Positions 11,011 through 23,830 are shown, counted from the first letter of the stretch. The stretch: 64,000 nucleotides of DNA from Juglans regia (GCF_001411555.2 NC_049901.1:28577555-28641554), one strand, 5' to 3'. The notes: generated from the sequence alone by a model not told the origin. Translations and numbers: made by a program.

Positions 11011-13953
11011 TGTAACGCTCCGGTCCTACAGGGATCGAAGAGTTACTCCCTATAACTTAAAACTCACAATTCATCAATATTTTTATAGACTCCAAAATAT
11101 AACGTTATCAGAATACTACAAAGTCTCTTAATAAAATTCGCCACTTCTCAGAAATCTTCTATGAGTAATCCACTATGCTTAAAAAATCATCTCACCAATA
11201 CTCCATAATCCTGATCCTTAGTTGGTCTATTCAAAAATCATCTGAAAAATAATTGGAGATAAATGGTGAGTTATCAACAACTCAGTAAGCAGATGACATA
11301 TACTAGTGTGTAAACATGAGCATTTTCACAGAGTTCAGAATGCAGAAACAAAACATTTCAGTATCAATATGCAAATCTCAAAAAAATACATATTATCAGA
11401 AAATCAGAGCGACTTCTCAAATATTTCATATTCAGAAACCAACTTTTCATATTCAAAAACTCCTTTGGCACAACATGACTGTACATCTTCGTCTTATCAT
11501 ATCATATCAGAATAGAGACCATGTTTGATCCCCGTGGTAGGGTTGTGCATCCTGCGGAAAGCCAAGTAGAACATAAATTACCGTGTTACCAAAGCGATTG
11601 CACTCAGAACAAAAAACCACTATTATATCCCGTGGTAGGCCAGATGTCACTATTATCTCCCGTGATAGGGCCAGAGGTCACTATTACATCCCGTGACAAG
11701 GCCAGAGGTCACTATTGTATCCCGTGATAGGGCCAGAGGTCACTATTATATCCCATGACAAGGCCACATATCAGAGCAAAACAGAATCAGAATCACCATA
11801 TTAGAATCGAAATCAGAGTCAGAACAGAATCAGAAAGTCATGCCAAAGGTTTTTCAAGTGCCACATCTTATCAACACAGAGTACTGAACATAATCAGATC
11901 ACAAAAACATAACTTATACACAAAATTTCATATTCGCTCTCTTTTTCAAAGTTCAGAAACAGAATGTCAAAAATAAGCTCATGTCTACACCAGTCATGAC
12001 AGAAAATACTTTCTTCTTAAACAGAATCTCATGAGTAATGCAGAACAAATATCTGAGGTTGTTTTCAGATTTCTTTTCATAGCAAAACATGCACATTTTT
12101 AAAAAAGGACCTCAGTTCATTTTATTTAATGCAAAGTCTAGGATAGGAACCCCGCTTACCCGGACTTCTTAGCTTTTTAGAATTTTCCTCAAAAACTGCC
12201 GAACAAATATTAATCGTCACCTATAAAATAATCACGTAACTTCCATAAATTTCCAATTAATCACGTATTACAATATGTAAGCCTAAACTCCTAAAATAAC
12301 CTATTTAATTCCTCAAAACCTAAAATCTCATAACCTCGAATTATAAAACATCGCTTTCTAAAATCATCAATATTGATTTAATAACCTTGACTAAAACATT
12401 TAAAAGTCAGACCTATTTATTATTAAAAACCAAATATAAAGTTTAATACTGGATAATATAATTATCCCAAAATATTTTAAAAATAACCAAAACTATATTT
12501 TTCAAATAGATTAAACCATATCTAAAGTGTAAAAAATAATATTACACCCATATTGTTTACCCTAAAAATAAAACTTTACTTAATAACAAGTTAAAATACT
12601 TAAGTGATTTTTTGAGATTATAATTAAAATGTTCAAAATAAAATTTCCCACTTACTGTAAAAATAATATGCTACCATCGTACGATTTGAAAACCCTATTT
12701 ATTTTCTGTAAATTTCTTATACTTGCCACAAAGACCATGTAAAAAAAAAAAAAACAGATTTAATATAATATATAATACCAAATTGAAACCACCCAATAAT
12801 AAGGGTAATATTGTCATTTCATACCCAAATAGTGTGTAAAACTAAGTTTACGTAAATTCTTGAGAAAAACATTGATTGAGTCTACGGTGCAGCAGTCGGC
12901 GAGGTAAGGTGCAAGGTACTCATCGAGAAAAGAGCTAGAGACGCAACGGCAGTGCTGGGCGGAGGTCGAAGGTGGTCCACGCAACGGCAGAGCACTGAGA
13001 TTGAGAGAGAGAGATGAGCAAGAGAGAGACAGAGACAGAGAGAAAGAGACGGAGAGGGAAGGAGAGGAGAGTTGAGTTCGGGGGTAGCTTATCGAGAGGA
13101 GAGTGACGAACTTGGATGGAGTGCAGCGCCCAACGATACTCGTTGTGTGGCGGCGATGCTCGGCTGGTTTGCGTTGAATAACAGCAAATAGAAAAGGAGA
13201 AAAATGCTCTGTTTTCGGGGACAAAAACAAAGGTTTCTTCAATGGCTTGAACGATGGCTTAGGGCGGGACGCGACGGTAGCATTGGGTCTGATCCGTGGG
13301 TTGCTGCTACGGGAAGGACGCTGGTGGCAGCGGCTGGATTGTGTTGTGGAAGAGTTTGGCAGTGAGACTACCCTTCGGTGGTGGTTGTGCGGTTTCTCGT
13401 GGGGCTCGGGCAGTGGCTATCACCTGGTGCTATGCATGGCTGGATAGGTGAAAGCACATGAAGCGTGGTGCATGGCGATGTGCGTGAATCAATGGTTGGG
13501 CATGAAAGGGTGGTGAACGTGGGGTTGAGGAGCCTTGGGGAAGATGAATACAACGGCAAGAGGGGCTGGGTTGTGCAGTGTGCGCAAAAAGTGTAACGTA
13601 AATAAATATAGAAAAACAAAAGAAAAACCTTAGGGAGGAGCAGAGGGAGAATTTCCAAGAGAGACGTGCATGGGGTAGTGCCGTGCATGGGAAAATAAAT
13701 AAATAAATAAAACAATAATAATTAAAGTCCAACAATAAAATTATTCATTAAAGCAAAAAAGCAAATTTAAAAACAAACACTAATTAATATCACCAAAGCA
13801 CATCAAAGTAAATTTCACAATTTAAGAATTATAAAATAAATCCAACGAGAAAATTCGATAAATTTTAAAACAAGAACAATAATATTTAAATTAATTAAAA
13901 AAAATAATCTTCCACATGAAATAAATAAATACGCTAAAATACGGGGTATTACA
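11011..13953 (-). mobile_element. Solo LTR, Tekay/Del-like gypsy (2943 bp)
   Basis: Starts TGTAACGCTCC and ends ACGGGGTATTACA, flanked on both sides by CCAAC (11006-11010 and 13954-13958). With TG...CA ends, an exact 5-bp TSD and no pol genes inside, this is a solo LTR left by LTR-LTR recombination. On the - strand it starts TGTAATACCCCGTATTTTAG, nearly the same as the solo LTR at 15829. It shares long similarity with 46091-48090. Short reading frames inside show no family resemblance. Confidence 0.88.
11618..11770. repeat. 31-bp tandem repeat, five copies
   Basis: Units start at 11618, 11648, 11679, 11710 and 11741 with the core CACTATTATATCCCGTG(A/G)T followed by AGGGCCAGAGGT. The related LTR at 46091 has only one recognisable unit (near 46880), so the array expanded after the two copies diverged. 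Confidence 0.85.
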
Positions 13954-13958
13954 CCAAC

Positions 13959-15828
13959 TATCTACTTTGGCAAAGTCAGTTTCTTTCGTTACTTATTAGT
14001 CAAAACTTACTTGGTTATATTGATGGAACAATCTCACCACCCTCACCCATCATATCCCAAGATGATGTCTCTGTTCCGAATCCTCTATCTCTCCTATAAG
14101 CAAATTGGCCAACTGACTCTTAGTCTATTGTATTCCTCACTTTTATGAAGAGGCAATGAGTGCAGACCTTGGCCTAACAACCTCTTGTGATACATGGATT
14201 GCTCTTGAACACTCTTTCTCTTACAAATCCTAAGCAAGAGAATTACACCTCAAGGATGATCTTTAATTGATGAAGAAAGGCAATTGTACTGTAAGTGAAT
14301 ATTCTTGAGATTTCAAGACTCTTTGTGATCAACTTGCTACCATGGGTTGTCATATTGATGACATAGACAAAGTTCATTGGTTCCTACGTGGTCTAGGTTC
14401 TGAATTTTCTACTTTCTCTACCACTATGTTGTCCCACGCACCATTGCCTCACTTTAAGGATATCATTCCAAAGCTGAGAGCCACGACTTCTTTGTTAAGC
14501 CTTTTACTGATAATAATGCAAATGTTGTGGCCTTTACTGCTCAACGAGGGGGTCGTACTAGTCATCATGGTGGATGCCATTCAAGAGGTAGCACTCGTGG
14601 AAATCAAAATAATAGTGCCCGCCAACACTGCAATAGCAAAGCCGTCACTTCAAAATCCTCTGCTGCTTCAAATCAGCCAACTTGTCAAATATGTGGTAAA
14701 ATTGGTCACAATGTTGCAGTATGTTGGGAACGATATAATCATCAATCTCACACAGCCAATGTTGCTGAAGCCTTCTCCAATTGTACACCACATGAACCTT
14801 CCAACTCAGATTGGTGTACTGACAGTGATGCCTCCTCCCATATGACTAATGATGCCACACAACTCAATCAATCTTCTTCATACTCAAGCAATGATCAAGT
14901 TCTAGTTGGAAATGACGATACTCTTTCTATTACACATATTGGTTCCCTTAAACCCACCCCTTCTCTTTCTTTCCATGATGTTCTTGTTGTTCCACATATC
15001 ATCAAAAATCTTATTTCCATTAGTAAGCTCACTAATGACAATCATTGCTCAATTAAATTTGTTCACTCTGGTTTTGTTATAAAGGATCTTGCCATGGGAC
15101 TGGAGTAGGAAACAAGTAGATGTGTTGATGGCCTTTACATTCTTGATCGAGGAAATCGAACCTTTATGGCCAGTCTTACCAACAATAAATTGAGTGCCTC
15201 TTTTTCTGTATGACATGCTCGTTTAGGGCATGTCTCAAACAATGTACTCAATCTTTTGAATAAAACTAGTCATTTATCTCTTACTTCTGTCTTGTCAAGC
15301 CTTGGTCTATGTTCAAGTTGTCAACAAGGAAAAAGTCATACATTTCCGTTATATCCTAATGAAACTCGCCGCCCCAACATTCTTGAATTAATTCACTGTG
15401 ACCCAAATTTGGGGACCATCTCCCATAATCTCCATCAATGGTTTTCATTCTTATGCCATTTTCATTGATGATCACACTCGGTTTACATGGTTTTATCCTC
15501 TCAAAACCAAAGCTGATTTCTTCACAATTTTCCTTTGGTTTCACAAACTGGTTGAAAATCAATTCTCTTCTAAAATTAAATCTTTTCAATCTGATGGTGG
15601 AATCGAGTTCACTAATACTCAATTCAAATCTTACTTAGATGATCATGGCATACAACAACATATTTCTTGTCCATACACACCTGCACAAAATGGAAGGGCT
15701 GAACGCAAACATCTCCATATCACATATACATGTCTTACCCTTTTGTTTTATTCTCATGCTCCTGCCTCTCTATGGGTTGAGGCATTCTCCACTGCAGTCT
15801 TCACCATCGATCGACTCCCAACTCCTCT
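13959..15828 (+). pseudogene. Copia gag, protease, pre-integrase and integrase core (decayed)
   Basis: Resumes the copia body after the solo LTR. Gag C-terminal sequence (DDIDKVHWFLRGLGSEFSTF) is at about 14358-14420, a CCHC zinc knuckle (CQICGKIGHNVAVC) at 14683-14724, and the protease region WCTDSDASSHMT at about 14811. The expected Asp-Ser-Gly is changed to Asp-Ser-Asp. A stop replaces the Trp before HARLGHVS near 15211. The CxxC pair CSSCQQGKS and an integrase core with the DDE residues (FIDDHTRFTWF, SDGGIEFTN, GRAERKH) follow. The frame is then cut by the solo LTR at 15829, in the middle of the sequence encoding DRLPTPL. Several frameshifts and stops make it non-functional. Confidence 0.88.
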
Positions 15829-18038
15829 TGTAACACCCCGTATTTTAGTGTATTTTTATTGAAGGATTATTTTTATGTTATTCAAAAAATTATTCTCTTG
15901 TTTTAAAATTACTGGATTTTAATTGGGTTATTTTTAGGATTTTTTAATTTGGTGAAAATTATTTTTTATGTGTTTTCTTGATATTTATTTATTGTTATGC
16001 ATTTAAATTACTTTTAATATTTAAATTAATTACTGTGTGATTTAATTATTTCAATTTGACTTTACCATTACGTTTAAATTATTTTATTTAACTTATGGTT
16101 TTAAAATCATTTCCGTTGGATCATTTTTGTTACCCAAGTTATGAGGATTGGACCTCATTTCTTTTCTCCTATTTTTCTTTTCCTCCTTTTCTTTTCTTTC
16201 TTTTCTTTTTCTTCCTCCTTATTTCTCCTTCTTCCCGCGCGATCTGCTTCTCCCTCTCTCCCGTGCGTTCTGTCGTCCACCCCCAACCCACTGCCGCCGC
16301 GCTGCCGTGACCTACACCGCCCAGCCCAGTAGCTTCCCCTCCTGCCTGTCATCAACCCCCACCAACCTCAGCCCCTAACTCGCCGCCGTTAGCCTCCACG
16401 CACGGCTTGAAGCCGCGGCCTTCACCTCCTTCGCGCGCCGCCGTCGCGCCACCATTGGCCACCATCTTCCTACCACTTCATCCCCGACCTCTTGGCAACC
16501 CATTGGACCCAATCCCGGCTCCGATCCGTCACCGGTGAAGCCCCACCAAGTCCATTTCCGATTTGTACATTTTTGGCCTTAAACCACCATTTGCGCCGTC
16601 ATCCACAGCAAACCACCACCACCATTGGCTTCACCGACCTCTCTAGGCCCTACCCTATCATTTTGGGTCTTCGTTTGTCTCCGTTGGAAAGTGGGTATTT
16701 GTGACCCACGGCTACAGTGTATTTTACACTGTGGTGTTGCTCAGACGTTGCCTTTTTCAGCTTCGTGATCCTCCAGAAATTATCATATAGCGCTGTAAGT
16801 ATTTCTCCAAAGAATTCTCATGAATTTTATGTATTTTTGCACTAACCCATTTCACTGTATTTTTTTGGCATGCCGGACTGAGTCCGAGGAGTACGGGGGT
16901 CGGATGGATTTGTGATTGGAGTTGTTTGTTTGATTGGATTGGATTGGTTATTGGTTATTGGTTATTGATGGATTTTGGATTGGTTGGTTCATGTACATTT
17001 CATTATTTCATGCATGTTCATGTTTGTAAAGGAAAACTGGGTTATCGTGTATTGCATTCATGTTCATGTGTTTATGAAAACTGGGTTTTCATGTGAATGA
17101 TTTGTTGGGTGCGTGTGTATCACGAATCCCAAGCCGAGATGGGGCATTATCTCGGTGGAGCTCCTCTGGTTACTCGGGAGCGGAATAAATTGAGTAACGT
17201 CCCCTGGATTGTCGCTAGGCGACAATGGGATCAGATGAGAGATTCGTGCCGACTCCGTGGTCCTTCTGCTGGCGGGGACTAGAGGATGCTTGGCTACGTA
17301 CGCGTTGGGCGCGAAACTGGGCATCGCTCGTTGTGTAGTGGATGTTTCCCACTAACGTGTTGGGACCGAAAGTGGGCATCGCTACGAAGCCAGGGTGTGC
17401 GGATGACCCATAGGGGAGATCATGGTGCATACATTAAAAGTGGACTATTTTCTGGGAAAATAGCGTGTGTTGGATTTTGTGTAATTCATTTTCTGGGAAA
17501 ATGTTTTACGGATTATTTTTGGGCCAAATGAGATTTTGGCGTGTGTTGGAAAATTAATCATTTTCGGGAAAAATGATATTTTGAGGAAAATGCATATTTC
17601 TTCATATGCATACATGTTGGTGGCATTAATGCATTTTTATTCCTGAGGATATTTTTTGGGTTATACTTACCTGCGGTACCATTCTGTGGTAACGCAGATT
17701 TTGATGCTGATGAGGAGGAGGAGGGTGAGCCTGAGGAGACGGCTCCACCCGAGGAGTGATCTGGGATCACTAGCTTGTTATTTATTTTACCCTTTTGTGT
17801 TTTTGGGACATGTGTTAACTTTATTTTGGATGACTGTATAACTGCTTTTAAAGCTTTACTGATGTTTAGTTTGTATTTAAATTCTGGTACTTAGTAGACT
17901 TGATTAACATCTGCGTTTTTATTTGTACACCGTTGCATGTACACACACTGGCACTTCATTGGGATGTGTGACCGTGTTGTCATCATCCCGGCGTCTCGAT
18001 TCCCGTGTTTTCTCTACATGGGGGTCGGGGGCACCACA
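15829..18038 (+). mobile_element. Solo LTR, Tekay/Del-like gypsy (2210 bp)
   Basis: Starts TGTAACACCCCGTATTTTAG and ends GGGGGCACCACA. Both sides carry CCTCT (15824-15828 and 18039-18043). It interrupts the copia integrase frame cleanly, and the coding sense resumes just after it (LLNGRSPYELL). Internally it has a CT-rich stretch at 16160-16260, a GC-rich C/T block to 16700, and a duplicated block (GGGCGCGAAACTGGGCATCGCT / GGGACCGAAAGTGGGCATCGCT) at about 17305-17395. Confidence 0.92.
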
Positions 18039-18043
18039 CCTCT

Positions 18044-20207
18044 TCTCAATGGTAGATCTCCATATGAGCTCCTCTATCATAAAACCCCTTTTTACTCCAT
18101 GTTTCGTACTTCTGGCTCCTTGTGTTTCCCTTAATTACATGATTATAATTCTCACAAACTTGCTGTGAAAAGTACACATTGTGTTTTTATTGGTTACAGC
18201 TCTCTTCACAAAGGGTTTCTTTGTCTTGCTCAAAATACACAGCGTGCATATGTCTCTAGTCATGTTACATTTGATGAGACAAATTCTCCTTTTACTGGAA
18301 CTCAACCATCTCATGACTTTGTTACCTTTTTTGAATCACCACTTTCTACTGCACCAATTATCCATTCTTTTGATACCCCTTCTCCATCTACTTTTACTCC
18401 ACCATCTACATTGCCAACTTGCCTTCCTTGTGCTCTTGATTCACCAACTTGCCACTCTTCCTCAGATAATACTCTCACTGTTTCCTCCACTACTGAAACT
18501 TCCTCTACAACTCCTATGCAACTTGAAGTCTCTGATCCCTTACCAATACCGTCCTTGAACACTAACATTCATCCAATGGTCAAAAGGGCTAAAATAGGTA
18601 TAAAAATGTCTAAAGCATATCATGCACTGCAACTACATTCTCCATCTTAGTTCCCGCATTCTCTACTTGCCATCAAAGAACCCAAAGTATTTAACAACTT
18701 TCAAGCATCCCGAGTGGATAGCTGCTATGATTGAGTAAATATGTGCTCTACACCAGAACCAAACTTGGACATTGGTACCTCGACCTTCCAATAAGAATGT
18801 AGTTGGTTGTCGATGGGTCTTTCTCACTAAGCTTCATTCTGATGGCACCATCGAGCATTACAAATCTCGCTTAGTTACCAAAGGTTATACACAATTATAT
18901 GGCTAGGATTTTCATGAAACTTTCAACCCCTTAGTCAAAGCTTCAACTGTACGCATTGTCTTATCTCTTGCTGCATCATTTTATTGGCCCCTAAGACAAC
19001 TCGATGTTAAGAGTGCCTTCCTCCATGGCTCACTCTTTGGAGAAGTATACATGGAGCAACACCCTGGTTATATCAACCCTCAACTTTCTTCTCATGTCTG
19101 TCGCCTCCACAAGACTCTTTTTCGATTAAAACAAGCCCTACGTGCTTGGTTTCAGAAGTGCAGTAGCTTTCTAATCAGTTTTGGTTGTAAATGCAGTCGA
19201 GCTGACTCTTCACTTTTTGTTTATCACCATCCAGCAGGCATTATTTATCTACTTCTATATGTAGATGATATTATAGTCACCAGCAACAACAACAAGCTTC
19301 TTGACACTTTAATCAGTCAACTCCGTCATGCTTTTTCCATGAAGGATCTCAGCATACTCCATTATTTTCTAGGCATTGAAGTCCAATCTTTTTCTTATGG
19401 CCTTTTTCTCTCTCAAACTAAATATACTTATGATATTCTTCAATGTGCAGACATGGTAGATTGCAAACCAGTTTCTACTCCAATGGTTGTTGGTCAGAAG
19501 CTTACCAGTACAGGGTCAACATTTTCTAATCCTACCCTATATCGGCCCTTGGTTGGTGCTCTTCAATATCTCACCGTCACAAGACTCGATCTCTCTTATG
19601 TTGTCAATACAGGTTGCCAGTTCATGCATGCTCTAACTGATGACCACTATAGAGTTGTCAAAAGAATCCTCAGATATGTCAAAGGCACAATAACCTTTGG
19701 TTTCAACCTCTCTTCACAACGTTCAATTTCACTCTTGGCATACTCAGATGCAGATTGGGAAGGAGCCCTAACACTCGTCGATAACCTTTGGGTTACGCCA
19801 TATTTTTTGTCTCAAATTTGATTTCCTGGAGTGCAAAAAGAACAGCCCATAGTATCCAGATCTAGTGTCGAGTTTGAGTATAGAGCTCTTGCTCAAATTG
19901 CTACAGAAATTACTTGGTTGCTCAATTTGTTTTTAAAACTCAAGATTCATCCTCCATCTCCTACCACACTTCTCTGTGCTAATCAAAGTGCCATCTTCAT
20001 GTCCTCCAATCCTATCACTCAAGCTTGCTCAAAACATATTGCCCTTGATTATCAATTTGTTCGTGAACAAGTGGCTGCTGAACGCCCCCATGTCTCCTTC
20101 AATCCCTCAAATCTCTAGCTTGTAGATGTTTTTACCAAAAGCCTCTCTCGATCCCAATTTACCTTCTTCCGCTCCAAGCTCATTGTGTACCCTGCCCTAG
20201 TTAGCTT
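18044..20207 (+). pseudogene. Copia integrase C-terminus, reverse transcriptase and RNase H (decayed)
   Basis: Downstream half of the copia pol. Integrase C-terminal sequence (LLNGRSPYELLYHKTPFYSMF) comes first, then a Ser/Pro/Thr-rich linker (18300-18550). Reverse transcriptase starts near 18740 (LKSAFLHGSLFGEVYMEQ-type block at 19008-19056) and contains the catalytic LLLYVDDIIVTSN near 19240. RNase H runs from 19740 (AYSDADWEG) to 20120 (SRSSVEFEYRALA...SKHIALDYQFVREQV). Stops at 18649, 18735, 18904, 19819 and 20116 and small frame changes disable it. It ends at a polypurine tract and the 3' LTR. Confidence 0.88.
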
Positions 20208-20210
20208 TCT

Positions 20211-20222
20211 AGAGGAGGGGGG
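20211..20222 (+). other. Copia polypurine tract
   Basis: Twelve consecutive purines (AGAGGAGGGGGG) two bases before the 3' LTR, the expected place for the plus-strand primer of an LTR retrotransposon. Confidence 0.8.
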
Positions 20223-20224
20223 TT

Positions 20225-20462
20225 TATTAAGGATACAACTAGAACTCTACAGTCAACTAACTCAGCACAATCATATATACAAGGAAAGTCATGACAGCTG
20301 TAAATCGTATATCAAGATTAGGTGTAGTTTTGGGCTGTTAGCAAGATTAATGTATAGGTTTCAGTATTGTAATCTTAGTGTTTAATGTAATGATTGTACA
20401 TTTTATTTTATATAATACAAGAGCATAGACTATGTTGTGTGTGGCGAAATCAAATCCTTTCA
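20225..20462 (+). repeat. Copia 3' LTR
   Basis: 238 bp, matching the two halves of the 5' LTR (4002-4065 plus 10713-10885). The initial TG has mutated to TA. It ends CCTTTCA and is followed by the AAACC target duplication at 20463-20467. Confidence 0.92.
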
Positions 20463-20467
20463 AAACC

Positions 20468-20779
20468 GTTGATCAGACATCGATCCCAGGAAGAAACAAA
20501 ATCAGCCAGTTACAAAACACATAAACCAAGCCCCCAAATCAACTCAAGTATAACATGGTCAACTGAACTTCAATGCTTGTACAATTGGACAGAGCCAAAC
20601 CCTCGAAGAAGTATCACAAAAACTCTTAATTAAGCTGTCGAAACAACCTATTTGCCTCGAAAGAATGGAAGATAGGACCTGTCAATAAGAGAGAATAAAA
20701 GGGAAATGTTAGTAGCTACGTTGCCAAGTCTCTTATCTTAGATGCCTTGTCCCAAGAACCACATGAGTCAAATTACTAT
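20468..20779. other. Intergenic DNA beyond the copia nest
   Basis: Unique-looking sequence that would have been contiguous with the AHL16-like upstream region (before 4002) prior to the copia insertion. No gene or repeat recognised. Confidence 0.4.
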
Positions 20780-20981
20780 CCCGTTTGGATTCAAAATAAG
20801 TTGAAATGATTTATGAATAGTAGAATAAAATATTGTTAAAATATTATTTTTTTAATATTAGTATTATTTTAAAATTTGAAAAAGTTGAATTGTTTATTAT
20901 ATTTTATGAGAAAATTTGAGAAAATTGTAATGATGTGATAAGATGAGATGAGTTGAGGTGAGTTTTCAGTCCAAACAAGGC
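20780..20981. mobile_element. MITE, about 200 bp
   Basis: Ends are CCCGTTTGGATT... and ...GTCCAAACAAGG, which form imperfect terminal inverted repeats. The interior is AT-rich with GATGAGATGAGTTGAG words near one end. An inverted, partly truncated copy occurs at about 55145-55342. I recall very similar elements as common in Fagales genomes, but that is unsearched. No target duplication was confirmed. Confidence 0.7.
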
Positions 20982-21357
20982 CGAATTAGGCTCTGCTAGT
21001 GATGTACTTTTAGGATAGCTCGATGCGACTGCTGACCCAGAAGAGCATTGCTCGGATGTAGCAAGAGTTGGTCTTGATAAAGAAAAAAAAGAAAAATTAT
21101 TTATTTTGATTATTTTTTTCATATTCTTAAATATTTTTGTTAAAAAAAATTTACAACATTATTATAAAATATTTTTTTAATCAATAAGTAAAACAATATT
21201 GACATAAATCTTCGGGTGATTTAGCATTTCTGATGAATTATTCTGTAACTTCTATTGGTTTTGAACTCCACGATGCTATGACTGCTGCTGACACAATCGT
21301 ATATATTAATCTGTCGATTACTTTCCACTACTTTGTAAAATGTGCTGTCTTGGACAG
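20982..21357. other. Intergenic, no feature recognised
   Basis: AT-rich DNA between the MITE and the hAT-type element. No gene-like frame. Confidence 0.35.
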
Positions 21358-21365
21358 AAGATATG

Positions 21366-22249
21366 TAGGGTTGTAATCAAGCCGAGCCGAACCGGTCTTT
21401 GGCTTGTCGAGCTCGGCTTGACTCAAAATACTCGAACTCGAGCTTGAGATTTTTGTTTTTATTCTTTGTTCGAGCTTGACTTGATAAACTAAACTCTCAA
21501 CTTGAGCTCGAGCTCGTCCCACCAACGAGTTCGAGTCGAGCCGAGCCGAGCTCGAGCTCTAGTTCGAACTGTTTATTTTTTTATTTTTTGGATAAGATTT
21601 AATAATTAATAAAATAAAAAAATCTAATATTGAATTTATACAACTAACTAGTAGAACATCTATTGAATTATAAAATTTTAAAAAATTTATAAATAATTAA
21701 TATCCAACTAGTTAATACTTATCCAAAACAAAAATATATTATATGCCTATATATATTATTAATACATATAATTGATATGATAGCATATATCTATTTCATA
21801 TATGGTTTCCACATACTAGTATATGAAATTATTAAATTTTATCAACTAATTATTATACAAATTATAAAATATACTTATGAAGTATATTCGCTATATAGAC
21901 ATAAATAATTAGATTACATATTATATATTTAATTATAAAAGTGGTATGCTTATATTATTAGTTATTACATATATATGTGTGTGTATATATATACATAGGT
22001 ATGTATATATATATATTTATCAATATATGAATGAGTTTTAATTGAGTCGAGCTAACGAGTTGACTCGAGCATAAATGAGCGAGCCTTAACCGAGTCGAGT
22101 CAAGTTTTGTCGGGTATGTGTCATTTATAATTCGAGCGGGTCTCTGCTTTCACGATCGAGCTTTCTTTTTCACGAGTCGAGTTCGATTCGAGTTTAACTG
22201 AGCGAGTACCGAGTGGGTTATCGATCAGACTGGTTCATTTACAGCCTTA
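21366..22249. mobile_element. Non-autonomous hAT-type element (884 bp)
   Basis: Terminal inverted repeats are TAGGGTTGTAAT at the left and ATTTACAGCCTTA at the right. Both sides carry AAGATATG (21358-21365 and 22250-22257), an exact 8-bp duplication as made by hAT transposases. The ends are rich in GAGCCGAGC / CTCGAGCTCG motifs and the middle is AT-rich with a TA/TG microsatellite at about 21965-22020. There is no transposase, so it must have been mobilised in trans. Confidence 0.88.
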
Positions 22250-22257
22250 AAGATATG

Positions 22258-23149
22258 GTTTTTGGTGCAGGTCCAACGCCCCTAGCAACAGTTTATAATA
22301 AAGATAATGATAGGTTTATTTATTATTATTATTTTATAATATATTTAAAATTTTTATTTTTTTATTAATTTGTTTTAAATAACTTTTTAACATCCTTAAT
22401 TATTATAAAGAAATTAAATAAATATATAACTTTACTAATAGTAATTTTTGTAATTATTAAGTAAAAAAAAAATAAATAAAAAATAACAAGCCTATTATTA
22501 TCTAAAACAAAAACTTTAATTTAATACACACAAAGCTGCAAAAACTTTAAAGAAGCAACATGTTCACGAACGCACACATAACTGTTAACCAAGAAAACAT
22601 TTAAGAATATTTTGATTGAAAGAAGAAAAGGCTCGTTGAATTTGGAGTAGTCATTAAAATTTAAAGGATAATATTCTAATTGAAAAGGATTATATAAAAA
22701 TAATTTCATAAATTGATGTAATTTGATATGATTAATTTGATTGTAAAGTTATTTTTATCGTAAAGTAGATTTAATAGATCAGATGAATTCATATCAATTT
22801 ATAAAATTAATTTATGTAATTTTTTTTATAGACGTAACAGTATTCAAATTCAAAAGCTTTTACGCGTCAGAAGCAAATGCAATCTATCCTTTCTCTCTCT
22901 TTAGAAGTCATTACCCAAATTGGACCACGAGTGCAGCATGTATGGTATGTCCCGTGTTATGATGCTTTAACATAAAAGTAGTGGCAGATCACAATGTAAT
23001 GCCAGTCTCTCTCGTGCAGAGAGTTTTAAAAAAGTAGAGACAGTGTTAACTGACATTCTTAAAATGTACTTTTTGTATTTTTTGTGCACCTAGTATAAAC
23101 AACTCCATAAATGAAACTATACATGCTTAAGAATCTAAAGTGAATTAAC
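22258..23149. other. AT-rich intergenic DNA
   Basis: No gene or recognised repeat. Poly-A/T tracts are frequent up to 22850. Confidence 0.4.
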
Positions 23150-23814
23150 ACATACATTATGGAAGGGGTATTTCCCCCCAGCCCATGGGTTGGGTGTGTG
23201 CAAGACATTAAGGCCCATCCCGATCTAGGCTTTATCCTCCTGTGGCCCTAGGAATGCAAAAGGAGTTCGACCCACGAATTATGCCAACTAAAGGAAGGTG
23301 CATCGTGTGGGAAATCGGACTGAGGGGGATAGACAGGACATGCCGACCTTGACATCAGCCTGTGACACCTAGCATTAAACGATCTAAGCTGGCAAGTGGA
23401 TGAGAAGCATGGACAACCCTTCATTTTCTGACAATGGGCATGAAAAGTGGTAGCACCGACTATCCACCGCCAAGGCACCACCTGGGGAGCCACTTTGTAT
23501 GAATGGCACCACCTCAGACCCCATGCAACATTAAAGGCCTTGATTGGAGCTATTATGGGGGGTAATGTGAATCCCCTGAAACGAGGTACAAAATGTCCCT
23601 TAGAAACCTTGTATAAAAATCGCACCTAGGTATAAAAAATTATCTCTGAACTCGACTATTCTTCCACAATTCCCTAAGACGATATACTGACTTTGGCATC
23701 GAAGGTTCCTCGAACCACCACCAAGCCACCTCCTTTTTTTGTGTCTACAGGGAGGAAGACCTTGACCCGTGTTGCCAGTTGCTTGTCCAAGCGAACGAAA
23801 CATGATGTTAATAG
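23150..23814 (+). repeat. Probable 5' LTR of a Tat-lineage gypsy element
   Basis: Lies directly upstream of a Tat-type primer-binding site at 23815 and has no coding sequence. The exact left boundary is uncertain, and the matching 3' LTR was not found in the window. Confidence 0.45.
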
Positions 23815-23830
23815 TGGCACCGTCTGTAGG
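23815..23830 (+). other. Tat-type primer-binding site
   Basis: TGGCACCGTCTGTAGG closely resembles the TGGCGCCGTCTGTGGG sequence that typically follows the 5' LTR of Tat-type gypsy elements. Confidence 0.65.

Larger units (their letters stand above)
4002..20462 (+). mobile_element. Degenerate Ty1/copia LTR retrotransposon carrying three nested insertions
   Basis: The outer boundaries are TGTTAAGGATAC at 4002 and ...AATCCTTTCA at 20462. Both are flanked by AAACC (3997-4001 and 20463-20467), a classic 5-bp TSD. The two LTRs are about 237-238 bp and differ at roughly 15% of sites by eye, so the insertion is old. The order gag, protease, integrase, RT, RNase H identifies Ty1/copia. The 5' LTR is split by the chromovirus at 4066-10707. 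The body is split by solo LTRs at 11011-13953 and 15829-18038. Removing those three leaves roughly 4.7 kb, a normal size for the family. Confidence 0.92.

Noticed and set aside
12814..13242. 142-codon - strand Ser/Leu-rich frame
   Set aside because: Covers the GA/CT-rich tract of a solo LTR; repeat-driven.
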